Source of the DNA: Marinobacter sp. LV10R510-11A
Lineage (GTDB): Bacteria > Pseudomonadota > Gammaproteobacteria > Pseudomonadales > Oleiphilaceae
Length of the DNA: 64,000 nt
Direction: 5' to 3'
Assembly (NCBI RefSeq): GCF_900215155.1
Contig: NZ_LT907980.1
Location: 930,001 to 994,000 of the forward strand
Each line of letters starts with the position of its first letter. Within the stretch, counting starts at the first letter, position 1. The notes under the pieces were generated by a model. It was given only the letters and a program-made list of their open reading frames with translations, was not told the DNA's origin and searched no databases. This document shows, piece by piece, positions 52,821 through 61,977 of this stretch. Made by a program: the position numbers and the translations under genes.

Positions 52821-52911
52821 AGAGACTCTATTTCAATCGATATGCCGGCTGACAAAATCTCAGAAAAGTGTAACTTCGTGCAAAAACTGGGCTAACTTCA
52901 GAGAAAACGTG

Positions 52912-53214
52912 ATGGAATACGGAGAAGGTGTACAGAAAGTACTGCTACGGAAGATCCGCAAAGCAGAACAGAGTCTGATGCAGTTGAAGCTGGATTACTG
53001 CCGTTTTGTTTTCGGTCTCACTCATCGAGCCAAGGTCGTTTCAGGCGGAGCAACCTATCTGGTTCTCTCTGTTGATGTGGAGTCTATGGCTTCTACGGAG
53101 GAGGGCGCGTATACCCGCCCGGCCGTTGCGGGAGTGCCAGCAGGCAAACCGGATCAGGCGGAGACTGTTCAGCTGGGAACAGACTGGGCACTGGAGCAAC
53201 GCAGCAAGAATTGA
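52912..53214 (+). CDS. hypothetical protein, 100 aa
   Basis: MEYGEGVQKVLLRKIRKAEQ then SLMQLKLDYCRFVFGLTHRA: a helical basic N-terminal half, followed by a low-complexity tail (PAVAGVPAGKPDQAETVQLG). No domain recognised. The GTG at 52909 is an alternative start. It ends close to the convergent gene at 53222. Confidence 0.5.
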   Translation: MEYGEGVQKVLLRKIRKAEQSLMQLKLDYCRFVFGLTHRAKVVSGGATYLVLSVDVESMASTEEGAYTRPAVAGVPAGKPDQAETVQLGTDWALEQRSKN

Positions 53215-53221
53215 GGAAAAG

Positions 53222-53812
53222 TCAGATCAGTGCGTTTGCGGTAATCGCTGCGTAAAGGCTGTTTTCAGGCTGAACGTACTGATGGCCCTGCCAGTATTCC
53301 GCGCCTTCCAGCCCGGCGCGAAAGCATGCAAGCAATACCCCACACGATGTCAGTGTTGCTATGGCCTGTACCGCTTCAGCCTGCCGGATTCCGGTTTTCC
53401 GGTTAGCGATCTGCGCTACTAGGCCCGCGAGTGCATCACTGTGCCGCTCTGATTGCCCGCACAATGCGCAGCCTGCGCCATACAACCAAACAGCAGCGTA
53501 TGCACGAACCGCCTCGGGCGCTTGGCTGAGTTCCAGCCCGCTTATCCGGCAATCCCGCTCCTGAAGCCCTGCAAGGATGTGCAGGTGGGTAAGCAACTCT
53601 GTACGATCCGTGGAGGTTTGACGCTTCTGTTGCCGTAACACTGGTTTTTCCGTGCGTGCTACCTGTACTGATTGATGTCCAGCGCCGGCTACCAGAGGTT
53701 CGGGGCGCGTGAGCAAAGGTTCTGAGCGCGCCAGCACCAGCATTCGCCACACCAAGGCCACAAGCAACACAAGCAGGCCGGCTTGGGTGAGTGCAACAAG
53801 TCCATAGATCAT
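53222..53812 (-). CDS. hypothetical protein with N-terminal membrane anchor, 196 aa
   Basis: MIYGLVALTQAGLLVLLVAL is a membrane helix; a linker rich in Pro/Arg/Gln follows, then a helical C-terminal domain (LTHLHILAGLQERDCRISGL, later AYAAVWLYGAGCALCGQSER) with a CALCG pair of cysteines. Function unknown. It is divergent from the cardiolipin synthase gene, and the 170-bp gap holds both promoters. Confidence 0.6.
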   Translation of the reverse strand: MIYGLVALTQAGLLVLLVALVWRMLVLARSEPLLTRPEPLVAGAGHQSVQVARTEKPVLRQQKRQTSTDRTELLTHLHILAGLQERDCRISGLELSQAPEAVRAYAAVWLYGAGCALCGQSERHSDALAGLVAQIANRKTGIRQAEAVQAIATLTSCGVLLACFRAGLEGAEYWQGHQYVQPENSLYAAITANALI

Positions 53813-53981
53813 GAGTCGTGCTACCTTAAGTATTGCAGAGCGTGTCAGGAGTGTAACGGATTGTATCCTGCAGTTGCCGCTAACTCTCTGGCATTAACGT
53901 CTTTAAAACCGGCCGGGTTATAGGAATTGTGACAAAGGTCGCAGAGGTTAATGAAAGAACAATGAGTTTAGTATCCTTAAA

Positions 53982-55421
53982 GTGAGCCTGATGACTGTTA
54001 TTTTGGTACTCCACACCCTTCTGGTTCTTACCTTCACCATCCGGATCCTGCTCCGTGATGACCTGTCGCCTCCCGGCCGATTGGCTTGGTTTGTTGTGCT
54101 CAATCTTCTGCCTTACTTTGGCAGTGGCATTTATTTCCTATTCGGCGAAACAGATATTGGTAATCGAGCAAGCAAGCGACACAGAGAGGTATTCGAGGAA
54201 ATACGAGCCAAAGCCTCCTGGTTTATGGGCGAGGCCGCGAGTACCGATAAGCTGATTGAACCTGCATATCGGCCAGCATTTCGCTACGCGGGCTCGATTA
54301 ACGGTTTCCATCCATCAGCAGGAAACACCGCCGAGTTGATGAGTGATGGCGACGAAACGCTTACCCGAATGGTCGCAGACATTGATGCTGCCATGGATCA
54401 CGTTCATGTGTTGTATTACATCTGGCTTGATGACAACACCGGCCATGCCATCGCCGAGGCGCTCATACGCGCAGCACACAGAGGGATTACCTGCCGCGCC
54501 ATGGCAGATGGGCTGGGGTCTCGCGCGATGATTAATTCTGCACTTTGGCAGAGCATGGAAGAGGCGGGGGTTCGCCTTGCTGTGGCGCTGTCGCTGAAAC
54601 ATCCCATCCACACCATTCTGACCAGCCGGCTTGATCTTCGGAACCACCGTAAGATCACTGTGATTGATTCACGCATTACCTATTGCGGTAGCCGTAATTC
54701 CGCCGATCCTGAGTTTCTGGTTAAAGCCAAGTACGCCCCCTGGGTGGATATTATGCTTCGGTTTACCGGGCCGGTTGTGGTTCAGAACCAGTTGCTGTTT
54801 GCCAGCGATTGGATGCAGGCCACTAACCAATCTCTGGATCGCATCGCGTTATCTTCACAGCCCGTCGAAGACGGCTTCCCTGCGCAGGTGATGGGTGTTG
54901 GGCCAACCGAGCGCCACGGCGCCACGCCGCAGCTGTTTGCCAACCTGATTGCCTGCGCTCAGAGCGAGCTGACACTGTCCACACCTTACTTTGTTCCAGA
55001 TGCAACGGTTCTGGAAGCCCTGTGCGCAGCAGCCCACAGAGGCGTTTTCGTTTCGCTGATTTTTCCCAAAGTAAATGATAGCTGGATTGTGGCGGCGGCC
55101 AGCCGCAGCTATTACCATAGGCTGCTAGATGCGGGTTGTATCATTCACGAGTTCAAGGGAGGGCTTCTTCATGCTAAAACCCTCACCATAGACGGCAAGA
55201 TCAGCCTGATTGGCTCATCAAATCTCGATTTACGCAGTTTTGACCTGAACTACGAAAACAACATTTTACTGCAAGACGAAACCACGACTCAGGCAGTTGA
55301 GAAACGCCAGCAGAGTTACATCAGCCGCTCTGAAGTGGTCGATTTGCCCACTGTTCTTGCTTGGCACTATCACAGCCGGATATGGCACAACGTTATCGCA
55401 ACTATTGGTCCCGTTTTATAG
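53982..55421 (+). CDS. cls: cardiolipin synthase (ClsA-type)
   Basis: A 479-aa phospholipase-D-superfamily enzyme joining two phosphatidylglycerol molecules into cardiolipin at the inner membrane. Two N-terminal helices (VILVLHTLLVLTFTI and LAWFVVLNLLPYFGSGIYFL) anchor it. The two HKD motifs are NHRKITVIDSRITYCGSRN (about residue 222) and HAKTLTIDGKISLIGSSNLD (about 396). Length is normal for ClsA. The GTG at 53982 and the ATG at 53991 are both possible starts. Confidence 0.93.
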   Translation: MSLMTVILVLHTLLVLTFTIRILLRDDLSPPGRLAWFVVLNLLPYFGSGIYFLFGETDIGNRASKRHREVFEEIRAKASWFMGEAASTDKLIEPAYRPAFRYAGSINGFHPSAGNTAELMSDGDETLTRMVADIDAAMDHVHVLYYIWLDDNTGHAIAEALIRAAHRGITCRAMADGLGSRAMINSALWQSMEEAGVRLAVALSLKHPIHTILTSRLDLRNHRKITVIDSRITYCGSRNSADPEFLVKAKYAPWVDIMLRFTGPVVVQNQLLFASDWMQATNQSLDRIALSSQPVEDGFPAQVMGVGPTERHGATPQLFANLIACAQSELTLSTPYFVPDATVLEALCAAAHRGVFVSLIFPKVNDSWIVAAASRSYYHRLLDAGCIIHEFKGGLLHAKTLTIDGKISLIGSSNLDLRSFDLNYENNILLQDETTTQAVEKRQQSYISRSEVVDLPTVLAWHYHSRIWHNVIATIGPVL

Positions 55422-55465
55422 GCAGATGGTGGCAGGTATTAAAGGTCGACCCCTGAAAGCAGGTT

Positions 55466-56932
55466 CTAGCAAGTCGGCATGGTTTGCAGGGCGAGCTTGC
55501 GGCGAATATACCGCCCAAGAGTGTCAACCCCAATGTTGAGCAGGGCGGTTATCAGTATCAGCACCATGGCACGGTCGAACCGTATGTTTTGAATGGCGCT
55601 GTCTACATAGAACCCAAGCGTGTAGATGCCCAGAATTCCCAGAATAGCCGTTTCCCGCATGATGATTTCCCAGCGATAGAACAGAAACGCCAGAAATGAG
55701 CGATACACTCGGGGTACCAGCTCCCAGCTATATCGGTCAAACCCGGTTGGTGCGTCCGCACGGAGCTTGAGGGAATTGGTTTGACGGCCAATCAGGTGTC
55801 CGATAATGCCGCCGTTGTGCAGCGCTAAGGCAACAACCGCAGGCAGCATTGAAGGTCCCCAGAGTTGCAGCAGAATATACGCCAGAATGTACTCTGGCGT
55901 GGACCGTGCGATCACCAGAACCACGTGGCCGGCGCTGCGCCGTATGGGCCCACCAAAATGGTTGGAGATCAGCGGAAATGCCAGCAACGAGAGAATCCCC
56001 GTAGCCACCAATGCAATCTGGGTAAGCACAATGGTATTCCAGATGCCCGGCATGGCCTCGTTGATCATTAGATCACTCAGCCAAGGCGTAAGCCCCGCTA
56101 AACCTTCCCCGTTACGCAACGGTGCCGGCACTATGTCTTCGGTGAAAAAGCGCTGCACGTTACCCCATACAATCGGCAGGCCCTCGCCAAGAAAGAAGGG
56201 TGCGCCGAGCACATATACCGGCAAAAGCTTTGGCCGTACCCAAAGCGGCATGGTGGCAATCAGAACGTAAAACAGAATCAGCATTGCGCCGGCGTCGGAA
56301 TACAGCCCTTGTGAAAACGAGGCTTCAAGATAAAAACCAAGTGTAGGCAGGCCAACAAAGCCAAGAATTGCGCTAGAGCGTAAGCCGCATTCCAGCCGAT
56401 AAGCGGTATAGGTGCGCATTTTCACCCAGCAGTCTGGGATGCGGGCGTAAAGAAACGCGGTGATGTTTCCGGTGCCAGGGGGCAGAACTCGACCGGGCTC
56501 AGGATCGGCCTCTTCGAGAATTTCTGAATACACTTTGGCGAAGATCCCTGCATAGGGAATGGCGATGGCCAGTACACCGGTGAGTGGATGAAACCCGAAG
56601 AACTGCAGAAAAATCAGCGCCCAAAAAAGCTCATGAATAGCGCGGATAAAGGCACAGAACATCCGCACAGGTAAAGACTGATAAACCAGTGCAAGCAAGA
56701 ATCCAGAGATGCTGCCAAGCGCAACCCCGACAAACGCAAAGGCGACCGTTCTCAACAACGCGGTCATCAGCCCTTCGCTACTGAAAAAATTGGGGGTCAC
56801 GATCCCTAGGAAGAAGTTACCCAGATCCTGCCAAGGATTGGATGCGGTAATGGCGAGATCAGCAAATAGTAACCCGACCAAAGCAATGGCAAGGAAAATA
56901 AGGCTGGTACGAACCGTTGGGGAAGAGAACAT
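55466..56932 (-). CDS. double-domain PhnE-like permease of a putative selenate transporter
   Basis: A 488-aa permease made of two PhnE-type halves: residues about 1-240 and 260-488 each contain the membrane set and an EAA-like loop (FAKVYSEILEEADPEPGRVL; in the second half QTNSLKLRADAPTGFDRYSW). Normal PhnE is about 270 aa, so this is a tandem fusion that can form the whole channel alone. It is the last gene after the binding protein and ATPase. Its neighbours on the right are a SenB-like enzyme and SelD, which suggests a selenium oxyanion such as selenate as the substrate rather than phosphonate. Confidence 0.8.
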   Translation of the reverse strand: MFSSPTVRTSLIFLAIALVGLLFADLAITASNPWQDLGNFFLGIVTPNFFSSEGLMTALLRTVAFAFVGVALGSISGFLLALVYQSLPVRMFCAFIRAIHELFWALIFLQFFGFHPLTGVLAIAIPYAGIFAKVYSEILEEADPEPGRVLPPGTGNITAFLYARIPDCWVKMRTYTAYRLECGLRSSAILGFVGLPTLGFYLEASFSQGLYSDAGAMLILFYVLIATMPLWVRPKLLPVYVLGAPFFLGEGLPIVWGNVQRFFTEDIVPAPLRNGEGLAGLTPWLSDLMINEAMPGIWNTIVLTQIALVATGILSLLAFPLISNHFGGPIRRSAGHVVLVIARSTPEYILAYILLQLWGPSMLPAVVALALHNGGIIGHLIGRQTNSLKLRADAPTGFDRYSWELVPRVYRSFLAFLFYRWEIIMRETAILGILGIYTLGFYVDSAIQNIRFDRAMVLILITALLNIGVDTLGRYIRRKLALQTMPTC

Positions 56933-56949
56933 GGAACGGGCCGCGTTAC

Positions 56950-57600
56950 CTAGTAAAGAGACATAATGTCTGAAGCTGCGAGATTTTCGCTGGGCTGATC
57001 CAAGGCAATCTGGCCCTGCTGTATGCCAACGATTCTGGTGCAGTACTTCAGGGCTAGATCCACATCGTGCAACGCAATAATGCTGGTTGTGAAGCGGTCT
57101 CGCAGATGTGTCATTACCGAGTTCGCCATGGGGCCATCGAGAGCGGAAACCGGCTCATCGGCCAGCAGAACCGGTGCGTTGCGGTACAGTGCACGCGCAA
57201 TAGCAACACGCTGACGCTGCCCACCAGAAAGCGAGGCTGCGGGTGTCCAGAGTTTTTCAGTCATACCCAGCGATTGCAGCAGAGTGAGCACCTCATCCCG
57301 ATCTTTTGCGAACGGGCGAGCGAGCGTTACCGTATTGTACCAAGTGGAGTGCTTGTCCAGCTGCCCCATAAATACGTTATGGAACACCGAAAGAGCATTC
57401 ACCAATCCCAGATCCTGAGGAATCAGGGAAGAATCCCGATTAATCCGTTCGTGAATCAGGCGGATCAGGGTGGATTTCCCCGCGCCGCTTTTACCCACAA
57501 GCGCGATTTTGTCGCCCGGATTAACCTGCAGCGACAGCGGGCCAATGACCCGCTTACCGCTGAATGAAGCCGTTAGGCCGGTTAGGTCGAAGCCTGACAT
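56950..57600 (-). CDS. ATPase of the putative selenate transporter (PhnC-like)
   Basis: A 216-aa ATP-binding subunit with Walker A GKSGAGKST, Q-loop LIPQDLGLVNALS, signature LSGGQRQR, Walker B VLLADEPVSALD and H-loop IIALHDVD. The ATG at 57600 shares a base with the TGA of the binding-protein gene. Shorter than usual PhnC (about 260) but with all motifs. It drives uptake through the fused permease. Confidence 0.85.
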   Translation of the reverse strand: MSGFDLTGLTASFSGKRVIGPLSLQVNPGDKIALVGKSGAGKSTLIRLIHERINRDSSLIPQDLGLVNALSVFHNVFMGQLDKHSTWYNTVTLARPFAKDRDEVLTLLQSLGMTEKLWTPAASLSGGQRQRVAIARALYRNAPVLLADEPVSALDGPMANSVMTHLRDRFTTSIIALHDVDLALKYCTRIVGIQQGQIALDQPSENLAASDIMSLY

Positions 57601-58493
57601 CAATCTAGGATTCCGATCTCTTTGGCTGTTTTACGAATTGGCTCGTAGTCGTCGTTGGAGGCAGGAATAAAGCCTGAACGAGGAAAGCTTTCAAGAAGTT
57701 CCGGGTTGTCGAGATTCAGCAGAGCTTCGGTAACGCGCTGCTTGAAACCCTCACCAAAACGCTCGTCCACATCACCACGAATCGTCCACTGATAATCAGG
57801 GTAGGCAGGTGTTTTCCAGATTACCTGAACCGCATCTGTATCAATGTTTCCATCAGCCAGCTCTTTCTCCCAAACCTGGAAGTTAAGCGCGCCTACATCG
57901 TAGGTACCAGACTCTACCAAACGCAGAGTGCGCGTGTGGTTGCCACTGAAGCCAACGCGGGAGAAAAAATCTTCCGGCTTTGAATCAAATGTGTCGCGCA
58001 CATAAAATTCAGGCATGAGGCGGCCAGACGTTGAACCTTTGGAGCCGAAGGTAAAGGTTTTACCTTGTAGCTGATCTTTCAGTTCTGACAATTCATCGGC
58101 AGGCTCAATGTTTGCGTTGGTGTTGGCGATAAAATAGGTGTGGAACGCTTGGTCCTCTACACCCTGTGCAACAGCTTCTGAGCCAGATACCAGCCTGCGC
58201 GCCTGTACGCCGGAAAGACCACCGAACCATGCCAGCTGAACCTGGTTGTTACGGAACGCTGAAATGGCAGCCGCGTAGGACTTCACCGGGATATAGCGAA
58301 CATCAACATCCAGTTGCTCAGAGAGGTAATCCGCTACACCGCGAAAACGTTCAACCAGTTTGGTTTCGTCTTCATCTGGGATTGCCGTGAACACAAAAGT
58401 CTCAGCCGTTGCCGCGGTGGCGGTGGCGGTGGCGGTGGCGGTGAAACATAGAAAACTAGAAAGCATCAATTTCCGTATAATATTCAAAGCCAT
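57600..58493 (-). CDS. periplasmic binding protein of a putative selenate ABC transporter
   Basis: A 297-aa PhnD-like solute-binding protein. A signal peptide (MALNIIRKLMLSSFLCFTAT) ends in an alternating TATATATAATAE stretch. The mature part reads FTAIPDEDETKLVERFRGVA, YIPVKSYAAAISAFRNNQVQ and LAWFGGLSGVQARRLVSGSE, which I recognise as the subgroup named putative selenate ABC transporter binding protein because of its link to SelD. AAGGAG precedes the ATG. The alternating codons are encoded by a GGTGGC hexanucleotide repeat at 58416-58442. Confidence 0.8.
   Translation of the reverse strand: MALNIIRKLMLSSFLCFTATATATATAATAETFVFTAIPDEDETKLVERFRGVADYLSEQLDVDVRYIPVKSYAAAISAFRNNQVQLAWFGGLSGVQARRLVSGSEAVAQGVEDQAFHTYFIANTNANIEPADELSELKDQLQGKTFTFGSKGSTSGRLMPEFYVRDTFDSKPEDFFSRVGFSGNHTRTLRLVESGTYDVGALNFQVWEKELADGNIDTDAVQVIWKTPAYPDYQWTIRGDVDERFGEGFKQRVTEALLNLDNPELLESFPRSGFIPASNDDYEPIRKTAKEIGILD
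58416..58442. repeat. GGTGGC hexanucleotide microsatellite in a signal peptide
   Basis: Four and a half uninterrupted copies of GGTGGC. In the gene on the minus strand they encode Ala-Thr repeats at the end of the signal peptide. Changes by whole units keep the frame. Confidence 0.9.
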
Positions 58494-58722
58494 TTGAACT
58501 CCTTAATCGGTTGTCTGATTGATAACGCAAAAATGCCACAGCAGTTTCACCAGTGGCGTCTGCGGGGTGAAGGATACTCTGATTCCCTTTAACCCTGAAC
58601 AGCTATACGGATTACGGGTTTAAATAGGTCAAGTATAAGGGCACTATTCTCATAAAATTCCACGCAAGCTTATCAAAATTCAATCCGGGCCCTGAAACCG
58701 GCTTCTTATACCGAAGAGCTCT

Positions 58723-59697
58723 ATGAATATCATCATGATCACGCCGGCAAGTCCGGGCTCAAAAGCTGGCAACAGAGCAACCGCAGAGCGCTGGCAAACG
58801 CTTCTAGGACAAGCGGGGCATGCGGTAACTGTTGTTACAGCGTATCACGGTGAGCCTTGTGATCTCTTCGTTGCTCTTCATGCCTGGCGCAGCCATGAGG
58901 CTGTAAGCTTCTTCAAGAAAACCTGGCCTGGCAAGCCTTTGATCGTGGCGTTAACGGGCACGGATATCTACCGGCACCAGTACGAATACCCGGAGCAAAC
59001 ACTGTGTTCCCTGCAGGCGGCCGATGTACTGATAGGCTTGCACGCAAACGTTAGCGACGACATTCCGGAGAGTTTTGGGGACAAGGTGGTTACGCTTTTT
59101 CAGTCTGCTGGGGTTGCCCGTAAATCGGCCTCTAAGTCGCCTTATTTTGATGTCTGCGTGATTGGCCACCTGCGGGAGGAAAAAGACTCACTTCGAGCAG
59201 CCTTCGCGGCCAGACTGTTACCCGCCGACTCCCGCATTCGCATCTCCTGCGCAGGCATGGCACACAATGATCATTGGGAAAGCCTCGCGAAGCACGAGTT
59301 AAAGGAGAATCCTCGATTCAGATGGCTCGGGGAGTTAGAGAAAACCGATATCGCTAAGTTGATGGCAAACAGCCAATTAATGGTAATGAGTTCTGTGATG
59401 GAAGGTGGGGCAAACGCAGTCTCAGAAGCTTGCCGTGCCGGCCTGCCTGTTATTGCTTCGGACATTTCGGGGAATACTGGACTGCTTGGTGAGGATTACG
59501 CCGGTTACTATCCGGTAGGTGACACCCAAGCACTCGCGAATGTGCTTGAGCGTGCAGAAAGTGATGCGGGATTTCTGGAGCAATTGCGAGAGCAGGTCGG
59601 CCAACTGGCCAGCCGGTTTACACCGGAAAAAGAGCAGGAATCCCTAGAGCAGGCGCTTGCACTCGCGGTGCAGCGCCGCTCCAGGACTAACTCTTAA
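58723..59697 (+). CDS. senB: SenB-like selenosugar synthase (TIGR04348 glycosyltransferase)
   Basis: A 324-aa GT-B-fold glycosyltransferase. The family pattern is seen in ITPASPGSKAGNRATAERWQ, LFVALHAWRSHEAVSFFKK, LIVALTGTDIYRHQYEYPE and SSVMEGGANAVSEACRAGLP (nucleotide-sugar site). SenB makes a selenosugar from selenophosphate and UDP-sugar in the selenoneine pathway. SenA, the later enzyme, is not in the window, so the final product (selenoneine or another selenometabolite) is open. It ends three bases before the end of the convergent selD, which supplies selenophosphate. Divergent from the putative selenate transporter. Confidence 0.8.
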   Translation: MNIIMITPASPGSKAGNRATAERWQTLLGQAGHAVTVVTAYHGEPCDLFVALHAWRSHEAVSFFKKTWPGKPLIVALTGTDIYRHQYEYPEQTLCSLQAADVLIGLHANVSDDIPESFGDKVVTLFQSAGVARKSASKSPYFDVCVIGHLREEKDSLRAAFAARLLPADSRIRISCAGMAHNDHWESLAKHELKENPRFRWLGELEKTDIAKLMANSQLMVMSSVMEGGANAVSEACRAGLPVIASDISGNTGLLGEDYAGYYPVGDTQALANVLERAESDAGFLEQLREQVGQLASRFTPEKEQESLEQALALAVQRRSRTNS

Positions 59698-59700
59698 CAC

Positions 59701-61977
59701 TCACTCTCTTAACGTAATAGGCTCAATAGGCCCGCTTTCATCTTGGGGTGTTACCCGCCCGATGATAGCGGTGTGCGGGTAACCAAGAACTTTGAGCTCC
59801 CGTACACACTCTTCCGCTTTGTCTGCAGACACGCTAGCCAGTAAGCCACCTGCAGTTTGTGGATCAAAGATCAGAGCGTAGCGCGGGTGCTTCACCCACT
59901 TTTCCTGATCTCGAATACCACGGCGAAGACGTATATTGGCCGGCTGCAATGAGCTTAGAATGCCCGCCGCTGCAGTTTCTTCCGCACCCGGTAGAATGGG
60001 AATCGCAGAGAGATCCAACTCGGCATCCACACCGGAGGGCCGCGTCATCTCAACCAAGTGGCCCAGCAACCCAAACCCGGTTACATCTGTACAGGCTTTG
60101 GATTCAAAGCGCCGCAGGCAGTCCGCCGCCGCCTTGTTCGACTGAACCATGGAGGCCAGAGCGGAATCAATCCAGCGGCCTTTGGCAGCCAAGCGCGCGT
60201 GCGCGGCAAACAGCGTTCCGGTACCGATCGGCTTAGTGAGGATAAGTACATCGCCGGCCCGCAGGCCACCTTTGCTCATCACTTGATCAGGATCGATCAG
60301 GCCATTAACCGCAAAACCTAACGCAAGCTCTTTGCCTTCGCCCGTATGGCCACCCACCAGCGCGCAACCAGCTTCATTTAGCACGTCTACTGCACCAGAC
60401 ATCATCTGGTAAAGCACGTCTTCCACTTTGGATTCGATACCGTAAGGAATCGTAGCCACAGCGGTCGCACTTTGTGCTTCAGCGCCCATGGCGAAAACAT
60501 CGCCTAGGCTGTGGTTAGCCGCAACTCGGCCAAACGTATAGGGGTCATCAATAAACGCCCGAAAGAAGTCGACGGTATGCACCACAGCCTTTCCGGGTGG
60601 CACCCGCAAAACAGCAGCGTCATCGGGCGCGTGCAGGCCGATAAGAATGTCGTCCCGTTCAATGGGCCTTAGTTCTCCCAAGGCTCGTGAAAGCACGGTA
60701 CTGCCCACCTTGGCGCCACAGCCACCGCAGCGCATGGCAACGGCAGAAATGGCCTGAGACGCTTCCTCTGGATTCTGTGCTGCCGCTGTATCGGGTAGGG
60801 CAGCCCCATCGTCCATGGGCGGTAGGTCGGTGAATCTATCCATAAACCGGCGGTCGATCCAGTCCTTCCAGCGCCAAACTATGGCGCCATCAAACTGCAC
60901 ATCGCCGCGAGAGGCGACAGCGTATTTATCACCAGTACTGATCAACGCCAGCCATTTTTTCTGGGGGTGGAAATCTTTCGGCGCTTTGCCTAAAGCCATG
61001 CGCTTGAGGTTATCCGCCAAAGGTGGCCCTTGGCGCACCGCAAACACACCGGCTTTTTCCCGGGGGTGATTGGTTACGTTGGCAATATCGCCCGCAGCAA
61101 AAATACTGTCGTCGTTTTCAACCTGCAGCGTGTCCCGCACCCGCAGGAACAGCCCGTCATCCAACGCCAGGCCGGTTTCCTCCAGCCAGGCTGGGCCACC
61201 CGCTCTGGTTACCCAAAGAACTTCGTCCGCTTGCAGCGTGTCTCCAGAAGCCGTGCGCAACAGCCCTTCACCGACTTTTTCTACCGGCGAGCCAAGATGA
61301 AGTTTTACCCCGCGCTCAGAAAGCGTTTTCTGGAAAACTTCCCGCACCTTGGCGTTGTGAGTGGGAAGAATTTCATCGGCAGCATCAAACAAGTGGAAGT
61401 GCAGCTGGTCGGAATCCCGGCCACGCTGCTCCAGCTCGTTTTTAAGGCGATACTGCATAGCCAGCGTAAGCTCTACACCGCCCGCACCAGCGCCTACAAC
61501 GCCCACGGTGAGTGGCCCTTCGTGATTCTCAATACGTGAGAGCAGGGCAAGCCACCGGTTATTGAAACCCGTAATTGGCTTTACCGGCACCGCAAATTGT
61601 GCGGCACCTTCAACGTCATTTACTCTGGGAGATGAACCGATATTGATCGACAGTATGTCGTAGGGCACATCCGGCCGGCCTTTGCAGGTCACGCGCTTGT
61701 TGTCGCGATCAATGCCTGTGGCTTCAGCACGGTAAAAGCGCGCGCCGGCAAACTCCGCCAGGCGGCTCAGGTCGATGTGCACATCATCGTAGCTGTAATG
61801 TCCTGCCACATAGCCTGGCAGCATTCCGGAGTAGGGTGTGTGTGTATCGCGGCAGATGAGGGTCAGACGCACGCCGGGCACCGGTTTCATTGCAAACCGT
61901 TTGAGTACCCCAACGTGGCTGTGCCCGCCGCCGATCAGAACAATGTCCCGTAAAACAGGCTGGTCAGGCGTTCGCAT
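59701..61977 (-). CDS. selD: selenide, water dikinase fused to an NADH-dehydrogenase-like domain
   Basis: A 758-aa fusion. Residues 1 to about 380 are an FAD/NAD oxidoreductase (VLIGGGHSHVGVLKRF-type FAD site near 10, VGVVGAGAGGVELTLAM near 155 for NADH, and IFAAGDIANV near 290). Residues about 410-750 are SelD, which makes selenophosphate from selenide and ATP: the nucleophile is in MRCGGCGAKVGST (Cys near 418, not selenocysteine), and DDAAVL, HTVDFF, ANHSLGDVFAMGA and GGHTGEGKELALGF form the ATP and metal sites. The oxidoreductase may reduce selenium species for SelD. The ATG overlaps the stop of the PhaF-like gene (TGATG). Confidence 0.92.
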   Translation of the reverse strand: MRTPDQPVLRDIVLIGGGHSHVGVLKRFAMKPVPGVRLTLICRDTHTPYSGMLPGYVAGHYSYDDVHIDLSRLAEFAGARFYRAEATGIDRDNKRVTCKGRPDVPYDILSINIGSSPRVNDVEGAAQFAVPVKPITGFNNRWLALLSRIENHEGPLTVGVVGAGAGGVELTLAMQYRLKNELEQRGRDSDQLHFHLFDAADEILPTHNAKVREVFQKTLSERGVKLHLGSPVEKVGEGLLRTASGDTLQADEVLWVTRAGGPAWLEETGLALDDGLFLRVRDTLQVENDDSIFAAGDIANVTNHPREKAGVFAVRQGPPLADNLKRMALGKAPKDFHPQKKWLALISTGDKYAVASRGDVQFDGAIVWRWKDWIDRRFMDRFTDLPPMDDGAALPDTAAAQNPEEASQAISAVAMRCGGCGAKVGSTVLSRALGELRPIERDDILIGLHAPDDAAVLRVPPGKAVVHTVDFFRAFIDDPYTFGRVAANHSLGDVFAMGAEAQSATAVATIPYGIESKVEDVLYQMMSGAVDVLNEAGCALVGGHTGEGKELALGFAVNGLIDPDQVMSKGGLRAGDVLILTKPIGTGTLFAAHARLAAKGRWIDSALASMVQSNKAAADCLRRFESKACTDVTGFGLLGHLVEMTRPSGVDAELDLSAIPILPGAEETAAAGILSSLQPANIRLRRGIRDQEKWVKHPRYALIFDPQTAGGLLASVSADKAEECVRELKVLGYPHTAIIGRVTPQDESGPIEPITLRE

